From positions 248,001 to 312,000 of the forward strand of contig NW_024609958.1 in the NCBI RefSeq assembly GCF_016920785.2: 64,000 bases of DNA, given 5' to 3'. Below are positions 54,065-64,000 of the stretch, in pieces. The translations under genes were made by a program, and so were the position numbers. Under the pieces are notes generated by a model. The model searched no databases, was not told where the DNA came from, and saw nothing but the letters and a program-made list of their open reading frames with translations. The DNA comes from Ixodes scapularis. Its lineage: Eukaryota > Arthropoda > Arachnida > Ixodida > Ixodidae. Every line of letters starts with the position of its first letter. Positions within the stretch are counted from its first letter, which is position 1.

Positions 54065-54365
54065 CGATGCCGGTCAGTAAACGGAAGTTCCCGGGGCTCG
54101 TCAGCCTGCGAACACCAAAGCGCCGATGCCGGCCAGTCACTGAACTTCCATGTTAATACTGGCCATCAAAGACGGCAAATTACCGGTGCCGGCCACTTAC
54201 TGAACTTCCGTAAATACCGGCCATCAAAGACAGCAAAATACCCATGCCGGCCAGTTACTGGAACCTCCATGGAAAGACTAGCCAGCAAGACAGCAAAAAC
54301 CCGATGCCGGCCAGTCACTGTAACTTCTACGGCTGGACTGGCCAATGAGCAAGACGAAACCCCGA
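54065..54365. repeat. 60-bp minisatellite built on GCCGGCCAGTCACTG
   Basis: Five units of about 56-62 bp start with GATGCCGGCCAGTCACTG-like sequence and contain GAACTTCC, GGCCATCAA and GACAGCAAA blocks. The GGCCAGTCACTG core is also the arm of the hairpin at 46511, and in both places it follows the related 5' region, so the minisatellite may be an expansion of that LINE part. Confidence 0.75.
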
Positions 54366-54489
54366 CGCCGGTCGGGGCCAGTAGCTCCCCGGTGCCCATG
54401 GCCAGGCGCTGCCATCCTGTTACCATGGGCGGGCCGGCGTAGTCCTGATGTCCCGATACCGGCCGACGCGGAGTGCTACCTGCATCAAC

Positions 54490-54725
54490 ATGTTGACTGG
54501 CACCATATAGTGCCATATACAGGAGTATCAGGCATCCTATACTGTTATATAGGGCAGCCACTGGCACTATATATGACTTTATATGGCATTATATGTCGTC
54601 ATATATGGTGTCATCTTACCATATCTGCCCTGATTTCAGCCCTTATATGGCAATATATGACCTTATATGCCTACTTATATGCCCATATACGGCCCTATAT
54701 TAAACATATCTGGGCCATACATGAC
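54490..54725. repeat. Degenerate ATATGGC/CATATA array
   Basis: About 230 bp of irregular ATATATGGC, TTATATGGCA and GCCATATA phrases of about 10-20 bp, in both orientations, just before LINE B2. Confidence 0.7.
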
Positions 54726-54734
54726 ATTTCTGTA

Positions 54735-55801
54735 AGGGGTGCCATCTTTCAATATGCAGACGACACTGCACTGGTATCCCGTCATCTTAGATATGATATT
54801 GCCGTACGGCTATTGCAGGATGACGCGAAGCGAATAATGGACTGGTTCGGCGAGAATTTATTTACAATCAATGCATCGAAAACAAAATTGGTTTGCTTTT
54901 GAAACCCGCTAAAAAAAGTGAACCTTGACTTGCCAGTAGCATTACACTGTTCGAGTTGCCTTGACTGTGAGTGTCCTCATCTCGAGTATGTTGATCATGT
55001 TAAATATGTAGGGGTGTTATTTGACTCCGACATGTCGTTGAACTCGCACTTGTCGTCTGTTTGTGGGAAGCTTGGGAGCGTTAGTTGTATACTTTTTAAT
55101 AATAGAGTTTTCATGCCATTTTTCATGAGGAAGTCAATTGCACATGCCCTTGGCTATAGCTTAGTTAGGTATGGCATTACGGTGTTCGGGAATTGGGCGC
55201 AACTGTGGCAAATTAAAATTGACCCTATGTTAAAGGCTATGTTGAAGAGCGTAGGATATCAGATGGATTTTCCACCTGATATTAATGTTTCCAAATTTCT
55301 ACAGATGCCAAATTTTTCTTCTCTTTTTTTGCAAACTGTTGTGCTGCGACATTTCTGGACTAATGACTTTAAGCACCCCTCTGTACATCAAAGGAGTCTT
55401 CGCTGCACACCACGATTTATTACCCCCTCTTGTGTTACGCGTTACGGCAAAAGAGTTCGGCCTTATTACGTATCCTTCGTTTTCAAAAAACTTCCGGAGA
55501 GTGTCATCAACGCCAATACAAGGAGAAAGTTAAAAACATTGTGGGCCAATCTAACAATTTAGCGCGATTACCCAAAATTTGCTTCTAGTACTTTGTGCCC
55601 CCTGTGTTGTCGAAATGTTACCTATTGTTTATTTCTTCATCTCTTTTTACTAGCCACTTGATTTTTTTCGTCGTCCGACTTGCCGGGTCCTGTCCCACAA
55701 GCCCATTGTGGCTTGGACAGCCCCGTATTTGTACTGTGTTTCTGAATTCCTGCCTACTAAATATTATTATTATTATTATTATTACTATTATTATTATTAT
55801 T
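54735..55801 (+). pseudogene. LINE family B, 5'-truncated copy B2 (RT from YADD)
   Basis: It starts at the catalytic box (IFQYADDTALVSRHL), continues DWFGENLFTINASKTKLVCF, then TGA at 54901-54903 (probably from CGA), then NPLKKV..VKYVGVLFDSDMSLNSHL, LFNNRVFMPFFMRKSIAHALGYSLVRYGITVFGN, MPNFSSLFLQTVVLRHFW and KLPESVINANTRRKL, ending at TAG about 55560. The 3' UTR contains CCCACAAGCCCATTGTGGCTTGGAC, also seen near 59996 and 62615, and a (TTA)n tail to 55801. Only one nonsense codon is seen in 275 codons. Confidence 0.8.
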
Positions 55802-57290
55802 ATGGTTTTATGCATGGTTTTATGAGCGGCAGATCAACTACTACCAATCTTGTTAGCTTTATGTCTGCTGCATCTCGTGTAATACGTCACAGAGGTCGGT
55901 TAGACGTTGTCTACTTTGACTTAAGTAAGGCTTTTGACGTAGTAAATCACATTATTCTTTTATCCAGACTTTCCTCCTATGGAGTATGTGGCTCAGTACA
56001 TTACTGCTTAAAAAGCTACTTATCAGAGAGAGAGGCGTATGTCCGTGTCAACAACATGAACTCTTCGTTACACTGGCGTTCCTCAGGGATCTGTTTTAGG
56101 ACCCCTTCTGTTCACAATTTTCGTAAATGACGTCTCTTTCGCTGTTGTTTTAAATTCTTCATTCCTGCAATATGCTGACGATATAAAAATTTATCGAGAA
56201 ATAGTTACTGAACATGATTGTGCTAAGCTCCAGGAAGATGCATGTTCTTTCTATGGTGCTCTGAAAACGACCTTTTCTTGAACCCAAACCAAGGTCATGA
56301 CGCTCGCTCGGAAAACTCACAATATCTCTTTTGCATATAATATTCAAGAAGAGACTTTGTCTCGAGTAAGTGTAATGAAAGATCTCGGAATCATGGTTGA
56401 TTCTGGGTTGCGTTTCTCTAATCACGTTGATAGGCTGGTTAACTCGTCTTTGCGAATGCTGGGTGTTGCCTCTCGCTTAACCAGGGAGTTCGAAAACCCC
56501 ACGGCTTTTATCGCGTTATACTGTTCGTTATCCAGGTCGCAGTTAGAATATGCTTCAGTTGTTTGGAATGGAATTTCTAAAAGTCACTCCTTGGAGATAG
56601 AGCGTGTGCAAAAAACGTTTGTTTCTATCTTTAAACATCGCTATATAAAGGAGTATGTTCACTGTTTAACATATGAGTCTACGTTAAAGCGTGTTGGTTT
56701 GCTTAGCTTGCACTGACGTCGGGAGAACGCGGACTTACTATTTTTGTTTAAAACGCTGCATGGACTCATCAATTCTCCGAGCCTGTTATCTGAACTGTGC
56801 TTTAGGGTCCCACGTGTGCCTACTCGTCTTCTGTCATTTTTTTATGTTTCTAGAACGTTTAGTCCGGTAAACCCAATTGTGAGAATGGCTCAGCGTTTGA
56901 ATCATTACTCTGAAACTCTTGATATTTTCAACCCTTGCTACAGGACGTTTGTCCTTTCTACTAAAGACTTGCCCGTGCAGGATGAGCATCGCTGAATTGC
57001 TCTGTAATGTCTGAATTTCGTCATCTCCATGTCGTGTTTTCTGGTTGTGCACTTGTTATCCTTCGGTCTTGTGTTTCGTGTCTACTGTTACCGCGTCGTT
57101 TTTATTTCATTGTACTAATTACTCGTGCACTGCCTAGTATTATGCTTAAAATGTATCTTATTTTCTGCGGAGATGTGTATAATGTTTTGTTTTTATCCAC
57201 CAGTGTACCAGCAACAAGACCTCAGGGTCGTTCCTGGGCACTGTATAACAACGATTGATTGGTTGATTGTTTGATTATTATTATTAATGT
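55802..57290 (+). pseudogene. LINE family A, 5'-truncated copy A2
   Basis: It begins in RT at HGFM, with a 12-bp duplication (ATGGTTTTATGC/ATGGTTTTATGA) at the junction with the B2 tail. FMSGRSTTTNLVSF, VYFDLSKAFDVVNHIILL and a broken GVPQGS region follow, then the catalytic YADD near 56171 in another frame. VMKDLGIMVDSGLRFSNHV, RLTREFENPTAFIALYCSLSRSQLEYASVVWNGI and RVQKTFVSIFKHRYIKE come next; a TGA at 56716 precedes the C-terminal part TRLLSFFYVSRTF. The 3' UTR ends CAGGGTCGTTCCTGGGCACTG, (TTGATT)n, (TTA)n at about 57287. It shares protein and tail with A1. Confidence 0.78.
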
Positions 57291-57294
57291 GCAC

Positions 57295-60116
57295 TTAAAG
57301 CTCTCGATGAATGTCTCGTCGCGGACTTTAATATTGACTTACTGAAGCCTTCAATGGCTCTCTCTAGCCTTTGCATATCTGACACTACTAGCAGATCATG
57401 GCATTGAACCAGCAATCCTTGTCCCAATAAAAGAGGAACTTTTAGGAAACAAACTTGTAATCGCGTCTATTGACCATATCAATCTAAGGTCGGCATCCTT
57501 CGAAACAAAAGCAGCAGTCATTACTTACAAATTATCAGACCACTATTTTGTTGCATGCCATATATAATTCCCCCATGATACGCCGACTTCAGTTTCTAAC
57601 AAGATTCATTAGGTTGAAAATGTTAATCGGCAAATGTTTGACAACTTTGTCCCTAATTACGACTGGAATACTTTTCAGCAATTTTTTACACCTTCAGATA
57701 TTTACCCTTGTTTCGCGCAGCTGTATAAGCGGTTTTCAGAATCCTCAAAGAAAGTTATTCTTCGCAAACAACGCAATTTAAATTTACGTTGGCTAAATAA
57801 AAATATATTATCTGCTATACAACTTAAATAAATAGCCTGGAGACGAAGCCGGCGCTCACCTCATAACTCTAGCCTTCAAGCTGAATTCCGAACTCTTCGG
57901 AACAGAAAAAGCGCACTTATTCGCTCAGCTAAGCGTCAATATTTTCAAAAGAAATTCTGCGCATCAAAGTCCAACTTTGCTAGATCCTGGTCGCTTACCC
58001 TGGTTTACAAGACCCTGGTTTACAAGCTGACACTTTTAGAGAATTTATCGGACCCGATTCCCTTGCTGTGGCGGACACCTTCAATAACTTCTTCGCCATA
58101 TTTTCGGCCAAAGCCAGACGAAGTCCAACACTGCCCAGTCTTTTACCCCACTCCAAATTAGCTTCTGCATTCCTTCCACTCATGACAATTATCGATCTGG
58201 AGTCCTACACTATCAAGAACTCACCTCTGCGACATCCGAATAAATTTTAGGTACATACAAAACACACTTCTACTCATGTTTAACGGAATAATAGAGTCGG
58301 GTGTCATTCCTTTAGGATTAAAAACCTCCATTGTTCAACCTCTTTCCGAGGGAGCCAAATGTGACCGGGTTGCTCAAATCTTGGAAAAGTGATATTTAGA
58401 TAATTATGTCTTCTTATATCGAAAAATATGACATGATATCGCAATCCCAATATGTTTTTGTGCCGGGACGTGGGACACAACCTCTTCTTGAAGCAATATC
58501 AGACGATTTAAATTTTGGTTTTGATCACAATTTATTAATCTGCGCATCTTTTCTAGATGTCAGTAAGGCATTTGACACGGTGTGCCATTCTTTTTTGCTT
58601 CAAAACCTTTCCTTTATCGGTTTCTGGGGACCATTCTTATCTCTGTTAAACAATTTTCTCCAAGGTCGATCGCAGCTTGTTTCCATCTATGACATGTAGA
58701 GCATCAAAGTTTCCTTAAAAGCGGGGGTTCCACAAGGTTCAGTTCTTTCACCATTGCTTTTCAATATTTATATTAATGACATGAGATTATCTGTTTCAAA
58801 TTGTACCATTTATCAATACGCGGAGATACTCTTTTGCTGACGAGCCATATCTAATGTGCCAGAACAATAGGTTTGCTCCAAGACTGTGCCTCAGAGCTAA
58901 TGAACTGGTTTGCAAATAATCTAATTAATATATATATTTCGAAAACTTAGCTCGTTTGTTTTCGCAACCCCCTTAAAGTTGTTGATCTAAATATTCCTCT
59001 CTTGCTGCATACATCTCACTGTGTCCCATGCCAATGTGTCCCTATTTTTTGTCCGCAGACTGTGAAGTACCTAGGAACCATATTGGATTCAGACCTCTCC
59101 TGGAACTCACACCTATCAAAACTCTGTTCTAGATTAAGAAGCGTTTCCTGCTTCTTATATCATATCAAGACATTTCAGATTTTAATTTCAGGAAGCTTAT
59201 AGCTCTTATGGTACACTCCAATACGACGTAACAGTCTTTGGCAAATGCTCTGGATTGTGGCAGGACAAGATAAATACAATTCTCAAAGGAATCTTACGAA
59301 ATATCCAGTATAAACCTGCATCCTCAGATCACGATCTTTTTGGGGATTAGTCCATGCCAGATCTGTAATCTTTATTTCTTGAATCAGTCGTGCTTGAACA
59401 CTACTGGAAGGATGATCTTAAAACTCTTCGTCCGTATATGAGACAGTTACGAAAAATATCAGTTTCTTGTTCCCGCTTCCTATACACGCTATGGTAAGAA
59501 CATGCGGTCAGACTATGTGCCTCAAATTTTTAATTCCCTGCCTCCCAGCTTATGTGACTTTACCTCAACAAAAAGCTCAAAAGAGCGCTTCGACATATTG
59601 ATATCACCGACGAACCCTTGTGAATATTTCATAATTAGTATGTCTTCCCAACATTTTTTTAACGAGTGCGTTTTTTTTACTGTTTTATGAGTTAATTTTT
59701 TATTATTATTATATGGCAACAAAGAAAGTCATCAAGATCTTCCGTGTCGCAAAAACTGGACAAGAATTTCTACTACTTTCGATGGCGAACAAAGGCGAAA
59801 AGTGATGGCTGTGTCTTGCGTGTGTGTGTTCGTGTGTGTGCTTTTTAACAATTTTCTAACTTGGAGATTTTTTTTAGAGGGGGGAGCGTCAGTATGCCGT
59901 TGGAACTGCTGTAAAATCTTGGTGATAATTCAGCTTTTTTTTCTCTAGAATTGTTTCTTTTATTTTTATGCAATTACATAGCTGGTTTTGGCGCACAAGC
60001 CCATGATGGCTTTGGCGAACCGGCACTGTGCCTTGATTATGCTCTTCCTTCACAAATTTATTATTATTATTATTATTGTTGTTATTATTATTATTATTAC
60101 TATTATTATTATTGTT
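57295..60116 (+). pseudogene. LINE family B, degraded copy B3 (EN to 3' tail)
   Basis: It begins inside the endonuclease: DFNIDLLKPSMALS near 57328 and LSDHYFVA near 57535. The linker follows (FQQFFTPSD, LRWLNKNILSAIQLK, SALIRSAKRQYFQKKFC), then RT (FVPGRGTQPLLEAISDD, ASFLDVSKAFDTVCHS, AGVPQGSVLSPLLFNIYINDM), a broken ADD region near 58820, VKYLGTILDSDLSWNSHLSKLCSRLRSVSC, and YVPQIFNSLPPSLCDF near 59520. Many frameshifts and stops are present. The 3' end is either at the short (TTA)n near 59703 or at the longer tail 60056-60116, which follows the B-type 3' UTR phrase CACAAGCCCATGATGGC; I take the latter. B4 begins immediately after. Confidence 0.72.
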
Positions 60117-60117
60117 T

Positions 60118-62655
60118 CTTTGCGTTTAATTTTATTTTCCTTAAAGCGTAATAAAGCTGCTGGTATTGATGGCATCCCTGTTACCGACATTTGTCGCAAT
60201 TTCGGTTACATTCAGCACGTCCTTCTTACCATGGTAAATGGGTTACTGATTTCTAGCATGATGTCAGCGGATTTAAAAACTGCGCTAGTAAAACCAATTT
60301 TCCAAGGAGGATCACCCGACAAGCCGGAGTGCTATCGACCCCTTTCTGTCCTGCCATGTGTAAGGGAAATTTTGGAGAAGCATCCATATCTTGTCATGTC
60401 TAGTTTTGTTGATAGCTCGCACGTACTATCGCCCAGCCAGCACGGCTTTTTACCCGGAAGGGGCACTCAACCTCTGCTCGAGGATTTTTCCGCTTTACTA
60501 CACAATGCATTTGACCGTAACATGTGTTCCTGTGCTATTTTTTTGGATGTCGCCAAAGCTTTTGACACCGTAAGCCATAAGCTCCTACTTCATAAACTAT
60601 AAAATTATGGCTTCCGTGGCCCCCTTTTATGCATTGCTTGAGAACTTCTTTTCTGGGCGTTCGCAACAAGTATCTGTCGGAAATTTTAAAAGTCCTCGAG
60701 TAGGGTTCCCCAGGGCTCTTCTTTATCGCCTTTTTTATTTAATCTCTATGTTAACGATACTGCAACCAGGCTGTCAACTTGCAAAATGTTGCAATATTCA
60801 GACGAATCCCTAATAGTCTCCACTGATCTAGATATTCATCAAGCTGTATACAGTTTCTGCAACATAACGTGGAGCAAGTAATGGACTGGTTCTCTGGGAA
60901 CCTCTTTCCAATTAACGCCTCCGAAACAAAACTAGTCTTCTTTAAAAACCCGTTGAAGCCGTGTGAATCTAGACACATCACTCATACTACACAAGACCAA
61001 GTGTGTTAACTGCGCATGTCCTCCATTTAATTGTATTGACAGTGTCAAGTATTTGGGAATACAGTTTGATTCAGACCTCTCTTGGGCGACGCACTTCTAC
61101 CTTTGTGGCAGACTGCGTAGCGTAAGTTGTTTACTTTATAATAACAGAGTGTTGCGATGACCGATTCAGCGATTCAGCCTCCCTGGGGTCCCTTTGGGGT
61201 AGAGAGTGGAAGAAGTGCCACGGCACTGAATTTTGAATACGGACTTTAAAAGGTCCGACTGGAAACGGTGGGTGTTCTCGCTCATCCCCCCCCCCCCCCC
61301 CCCCCCCCTCCCTTGGTGCCGGTGCTGTTGGCGGGACTCGGGGCCTTGGGCTTTTCGCTCTGTCTTGAGCGACGTAGTGGTGAAGCGGCCACACGGTACT
61401 TGGGCTGCGGTCTCGGTGATCCGCTTGGATGCCTGATGGGTCTCGGAGGTACGTCTCGGTCAGGTTCGGTGGGCCGGTCTCGGTCAGAATCGCGTCGATC
61501 AGTGGGTCGCTTCGGTCAGGTTCGGTGGCATGGCTCGGTCCCCTCCGCGTCGATCCGTGGGACGCTGCGCAGTCTCTCCGCCGTGTTTTTCTGTCCGCCC
61601 CCGTCGTTTCCGATCCGCCAACGAGACCTTTACTTGGTTCGGTCCTCTTCTCCACTGCCGCGCGCCCCGTCCAAGGCGCTTGTTTTCCCCCGACCATCCA
61701 CAGTGGCTCCCCCGACCCGTCAACCTTCTTCCCCAACGGCAGGCCTTCCTCCTCGCCGAAACACCACCAAGCTCACAGAGGCAAACTCTCCCTTCCTCGG
61801 TGACGCACCCTCGTGCTGTTCCCGTCCATTCGGCCAGCAGCTCATCTCCCGAGTCCGACTTCTCGGCGGCTCCGCAGGTGGCGAGCACCCTTCGTCTCCC
61901 CCGACACAGACCCCCCCCCCCCCCCCCCCCCCCCGAACAAATCTTCCCCGTCGAAGCCCGCAGGGCATGCAACTGTTTCTCGGGTTCGGCTCAAAAGTCT
62001 AATCGGTGGCGCCGTGACCACTCACCGCACGCCGTACTTCACAGTGTTCATGCCATTCACAGTGAGGAAATCGATTGTTTATGTTCTTGCCTAGAGCATT
62101 ATTCGATACGGCATAACAGTATTTGGTAATTGTGCAAAAGTGTAGCAGACTAAAATTGACCGTGTTCTGAAAAACTTGTTAAGAAGTGTCGGTTACCATT
62201 TGGATATCTCCGTTGACACGGACATTTTCGAAACGCTACAAATGCCAAGCTTCCGCTCTTTTTTCCTGCAATGTGTTGTTCTACGGCACTTCTGGGACAG
62301 CGATTTCTTGCAACCCTATGTATCCCCAAGAGATTTGCGTAGGACGAATCGATTTGAGATCCCCCAGTGTTTCACAAGGTACGGCACACGTGAACGTTCT
62401 TACTATATCCCTTTGACATTTGATAAACTTCCCGAATGTTTCTTTGCTGATATTATTAATAAGATAAAATTGAAGAAGTTATTCAACAATTTATGAGTCT
62501 GAGTTTGTTAATACGTGCTTGTTCTACTTTCTGTTAGTGTTGTACTTTTTTCCGGCTGAAGTGTATCGGTTATCTGTGTTGATGCTATCGACCCTGTCGT
62601 TCGACTGCCGTGTCCTGTCCGTCAAGCCTGCATTGGCTTGGACCAGACTTGGACG
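60118..62655 (+). pseudogene. LINE family B, copy B4, interrupted by an 889-bp insertion
   Basis: It starts at RT motif 0: LKRNKAAGIDGIPVTDICRN, LKTALVKPIFQGG, ECYRPLSVLPCVREIL, SPSQHGFLPGRGTQPLLEDF, CAIFLDVAKAFDTVSHKLLLHKL, then a TAA at 60601 and broken frames through RVPQGSSLSPFLFNLYVND. The expected YADD reads as a degraded LQYSDESL. After IDSVKYLGIQFDSDLSWATHF..LLYNNRV the insertion (61154-62042) intervenes, then FMPFTVRKSIVYVL, IRYGITVFGN, MPSFRSFFLQCVVLRHFW and TFDKLPECFF to TGA about 62496. The 3' UTR ends near 62655 without its (TTA)n tail. Inactive. Confidence 0.75.
61154..62042. mobile_element. Unclassified 889-bp insertion with 6-bp TSD
   Basis: AGTGTT lies on both sides (61148-61153, 62043-62048), and removing the insert plus one copy rejoins B4 as NNRV-FMP, as in B2. 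The insert has two C-runs (about 61287-61308 and 61910-61933), is pyrimidine-rich on the plus strand and has no TIRs that I can see. TAAAAGG lies near 61245. TGGCGCCGTGACC at about 62006 resembles an LTR-element PBS (BEL/Pao style), and the left edge TGTTGCGATGACC resembles an LTR start, so an LTR-retroelement derivative is one possibility. The long proline-rich frame across it is a product of the C-runs. Confidence 0.6.
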
Positions 62656-62830
62656 TAGTTCAACTACTCTACTCAAACTACTGTAGTTTAACTACTTTTC
62701 CGAGTAACTTGGTAACTTTCAATTACAACTCTATTTGGGTAATTAGTAGTTTAATTTAACTACGTTTTTCAGGTAACTTCTACTCAAATTAATAACTACT
62801 TTCGAAATTTAATCCTACCTTTTTTTTCAT
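62656..62830. repeat. Degenerate AACTACT/GTAACT repeat
   Basis: Irregular TAACTAC, GTAACTT and TTACTC phrases over about 160 bp. It replaces the expected tail of LINE B4 and resembles 18770-18925 in style. Confidence 0.6.
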
Positions 62831-63550
62831 CACAAAAGTTTGAGTGCAGAAATAAATAAGACGCTGGCAGATTAAGTGGTATTCACGAACAAGGGGCCCC
62901 CTCACATTCCGTTCCCACGCACTTACACTCGGCAGCCCTAGTAACTGCATCAGAGGCGTCCTTGGGCCAAGGTGGCGACGTCGAGCAGCCAAAACATAAC
63001 ACCGGCGCGCACGAACGCAGTCAGAGATGCTTGACAAGCCTTGGTCGTGTGTTGACCTAATCCGGTAATGCACGCAAGCGCCGCGTTTCCAGCTGCAAAC
63101 GTGAAAGAAGGGGACACTCCGAGGGTTGTTGTTGTTTTCATGGTGTGCCTTTAGTGAGTTCTGACTCAAGTGGTAGGTTCCACGGTAGGCGCCACTGGGA
63201 TGACCTCGCAACTGGGCGCCTGTTCTCGTGGTCGCCTCGTCGTCAGCGCATACTCCCTTGCAAAGCCGGACTCCCCGCGCACAAACGCAGACACGGATAA
63301 TCCGTTCATGGGAGCACGTTCCCTCTTCCAGCTGCAACTGTACGAGCGCCGATGCTTGTTCACGTAATCCTTCGCGCCCTTCCGACCTTCCACGCCAGTG
63401 AGACCTCCTCTTTGTTGAAAACGTTTTACTTGTCAGGGCGCGTCAGGATACCGTAGTCGCCGGCGATGATTTCGAGTCACCCTTGGGAGATCCTTTTGTT
63501 GGACCCAACGTCAAATGCGAAAAACAATATTTTTTTTTTGTTTTTTTTAA
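62831..63550. other. No gene recognised
   Basis: Contains CAACTGGGCGCC and CTTCCAGCTGCAA-type phrases and two related segments: 63078-63110 and 63319-63345 share CCAGCTGCAA, and 63007 and 63283 share GCGCACGAACGCAG-like sequence. These suggest a small internal duplication of a non-coding repeat. No coding call. Confidence 0.4.
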
Positions 63551-63559
63551 GTGGCGTAG

Positions 63560-64000
63560 CTTTAAAGGGGCACTGACACCCCAAAGGTCGTATTTATTTT
63601 TATTGTCTAAAACGATGCAAGTTGTAGTCATAGACACGCAAAAAAAACCGCATCGCGAAAAAAAATTTTCCCGCGCGCGCGCGCGCCTTTTTATTTTTGG
63701 CGTTTGATTTTCCCGCCTCTCGCCTCCTCGCTTCTTTTGATCGGTGACGTCAAAAATCAGGAAATTTAGAAGCTTTGTAGGCGACATCTCTATAACATTT
63801 AATTACGGCAATCCTAAAACATGTTTTTTAACGCAATTGCGAACGCACTACGGCCCTTCTTTTTGAAATACCAAAAATCGGGAGTCCGTTGTGGTGCCGT
63901 CTCCTGGATTTCTATCCTCCAACGGAAAACAGGCGACACCGCTCAAAACCGGTCCGCCGGCGTTCGCTTGCGCTCGCTCCTTTCCTCCTCGCTTTGGGTC
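63560..64000. other. Repeat-like end of the window, no gene
   Basis: GGGGCACTGACACCCC (63567) opens a stretch with a poly(A) run, TTTTCCCGCGCGCGCGCG (63667-63687) and TGACGTCA. It has the look of a dispersed tick-type repeat and runs off the window end. Confidence 0.4.

Noticed and set aside
59988..60130. Poly-isoleucine and poly-tyrosine stretches
   Set aside because: Translation of (TTA)n LINE tails, not coding.
61268..62002. 244-codon proline- and serine-rich frame
   Set aside because: Created by C-runs and pyrimidine bias inside an insertion; overlapping frames on both strands are also open, and no domain is visible.

Overview
The window looks like a repeat-dominated stretch of a large arthropod genome, most probably a tick (Ixodida). 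This is inferred from the element mix rather than from a diagnostic host gene: CR1/L2-group LINEs, an L1/Tx1-group LINE, Mag-like and other Ty3/gypsy LTR elements, Penelope-like elements with GIY-YIG endonucleases, a piggyBac relic, many MITEs, and eukaryotic splice signals. There are no operons, no bacterial genes, no CRISPR array, and no rRNA or tRNA genes that I can support.

Layout. 0.3-4.4 kb: a candidate four-exon host gene for a secreted peptide of about 109 aa. Its second intron holds a foldback MITE and a broken Mag-type gag. 4.4-8.7 kb (minus): a nearly full LINE whose ORF1 begins with a 2A-like peptide and is separated from ORF2 by one in-frame TAG. 9.8-11.7 kb: a non-autonomous DNA transposon (D1), with a diverged second copy at 38.5-39.4 kb. 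12.4-13.0 kb and 41.5-42.6 kb: two copies of a TIR element that carries an internal satellite array. 14.6 kb, 19.1-20.9 kb and 34.9-35.2 kb: Penelope-like remnants; the second contains a 424-bp palindromic MITE. 16.8-18.2 kb: a piggyBac transposase relic. 21.0-30.5 kb (minus): an L1/Tx1-group LINE split by a complete Ty3/gypsy element at 23,077-29,149. That gypsy element has identical 288-bp LTRs, a 4-bp TSD, intact gag and pol, and a textbook -1 frameshift signal. 31.0-33.7 kb and 36.1-38.1 kb: two further TIR elements (D3, D2).

44-62.7 kb is a same-strand chain of LINE copies (families A, B and C). Most begin directly in the (TTA)n tail of the preceding copy. The largest is a CR1-like element (C) with a PHD-finger ORF1 and ATGACTAA start/stop overlap, itself interrupted by a Mag-like gypsy element with a clean 5-bp TSD. 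62.7-64 kb is low-complexity and repeat-like sequence without recognisable genes.

Only gypsy-1 (gag and pol), the ORF1 of LINE C and the ORF1 of the L1/Tx1-group LINE look intact. Everything else is a relic or non-coding. Family names are from motif recognition by eye; no database search or alignment software was used.
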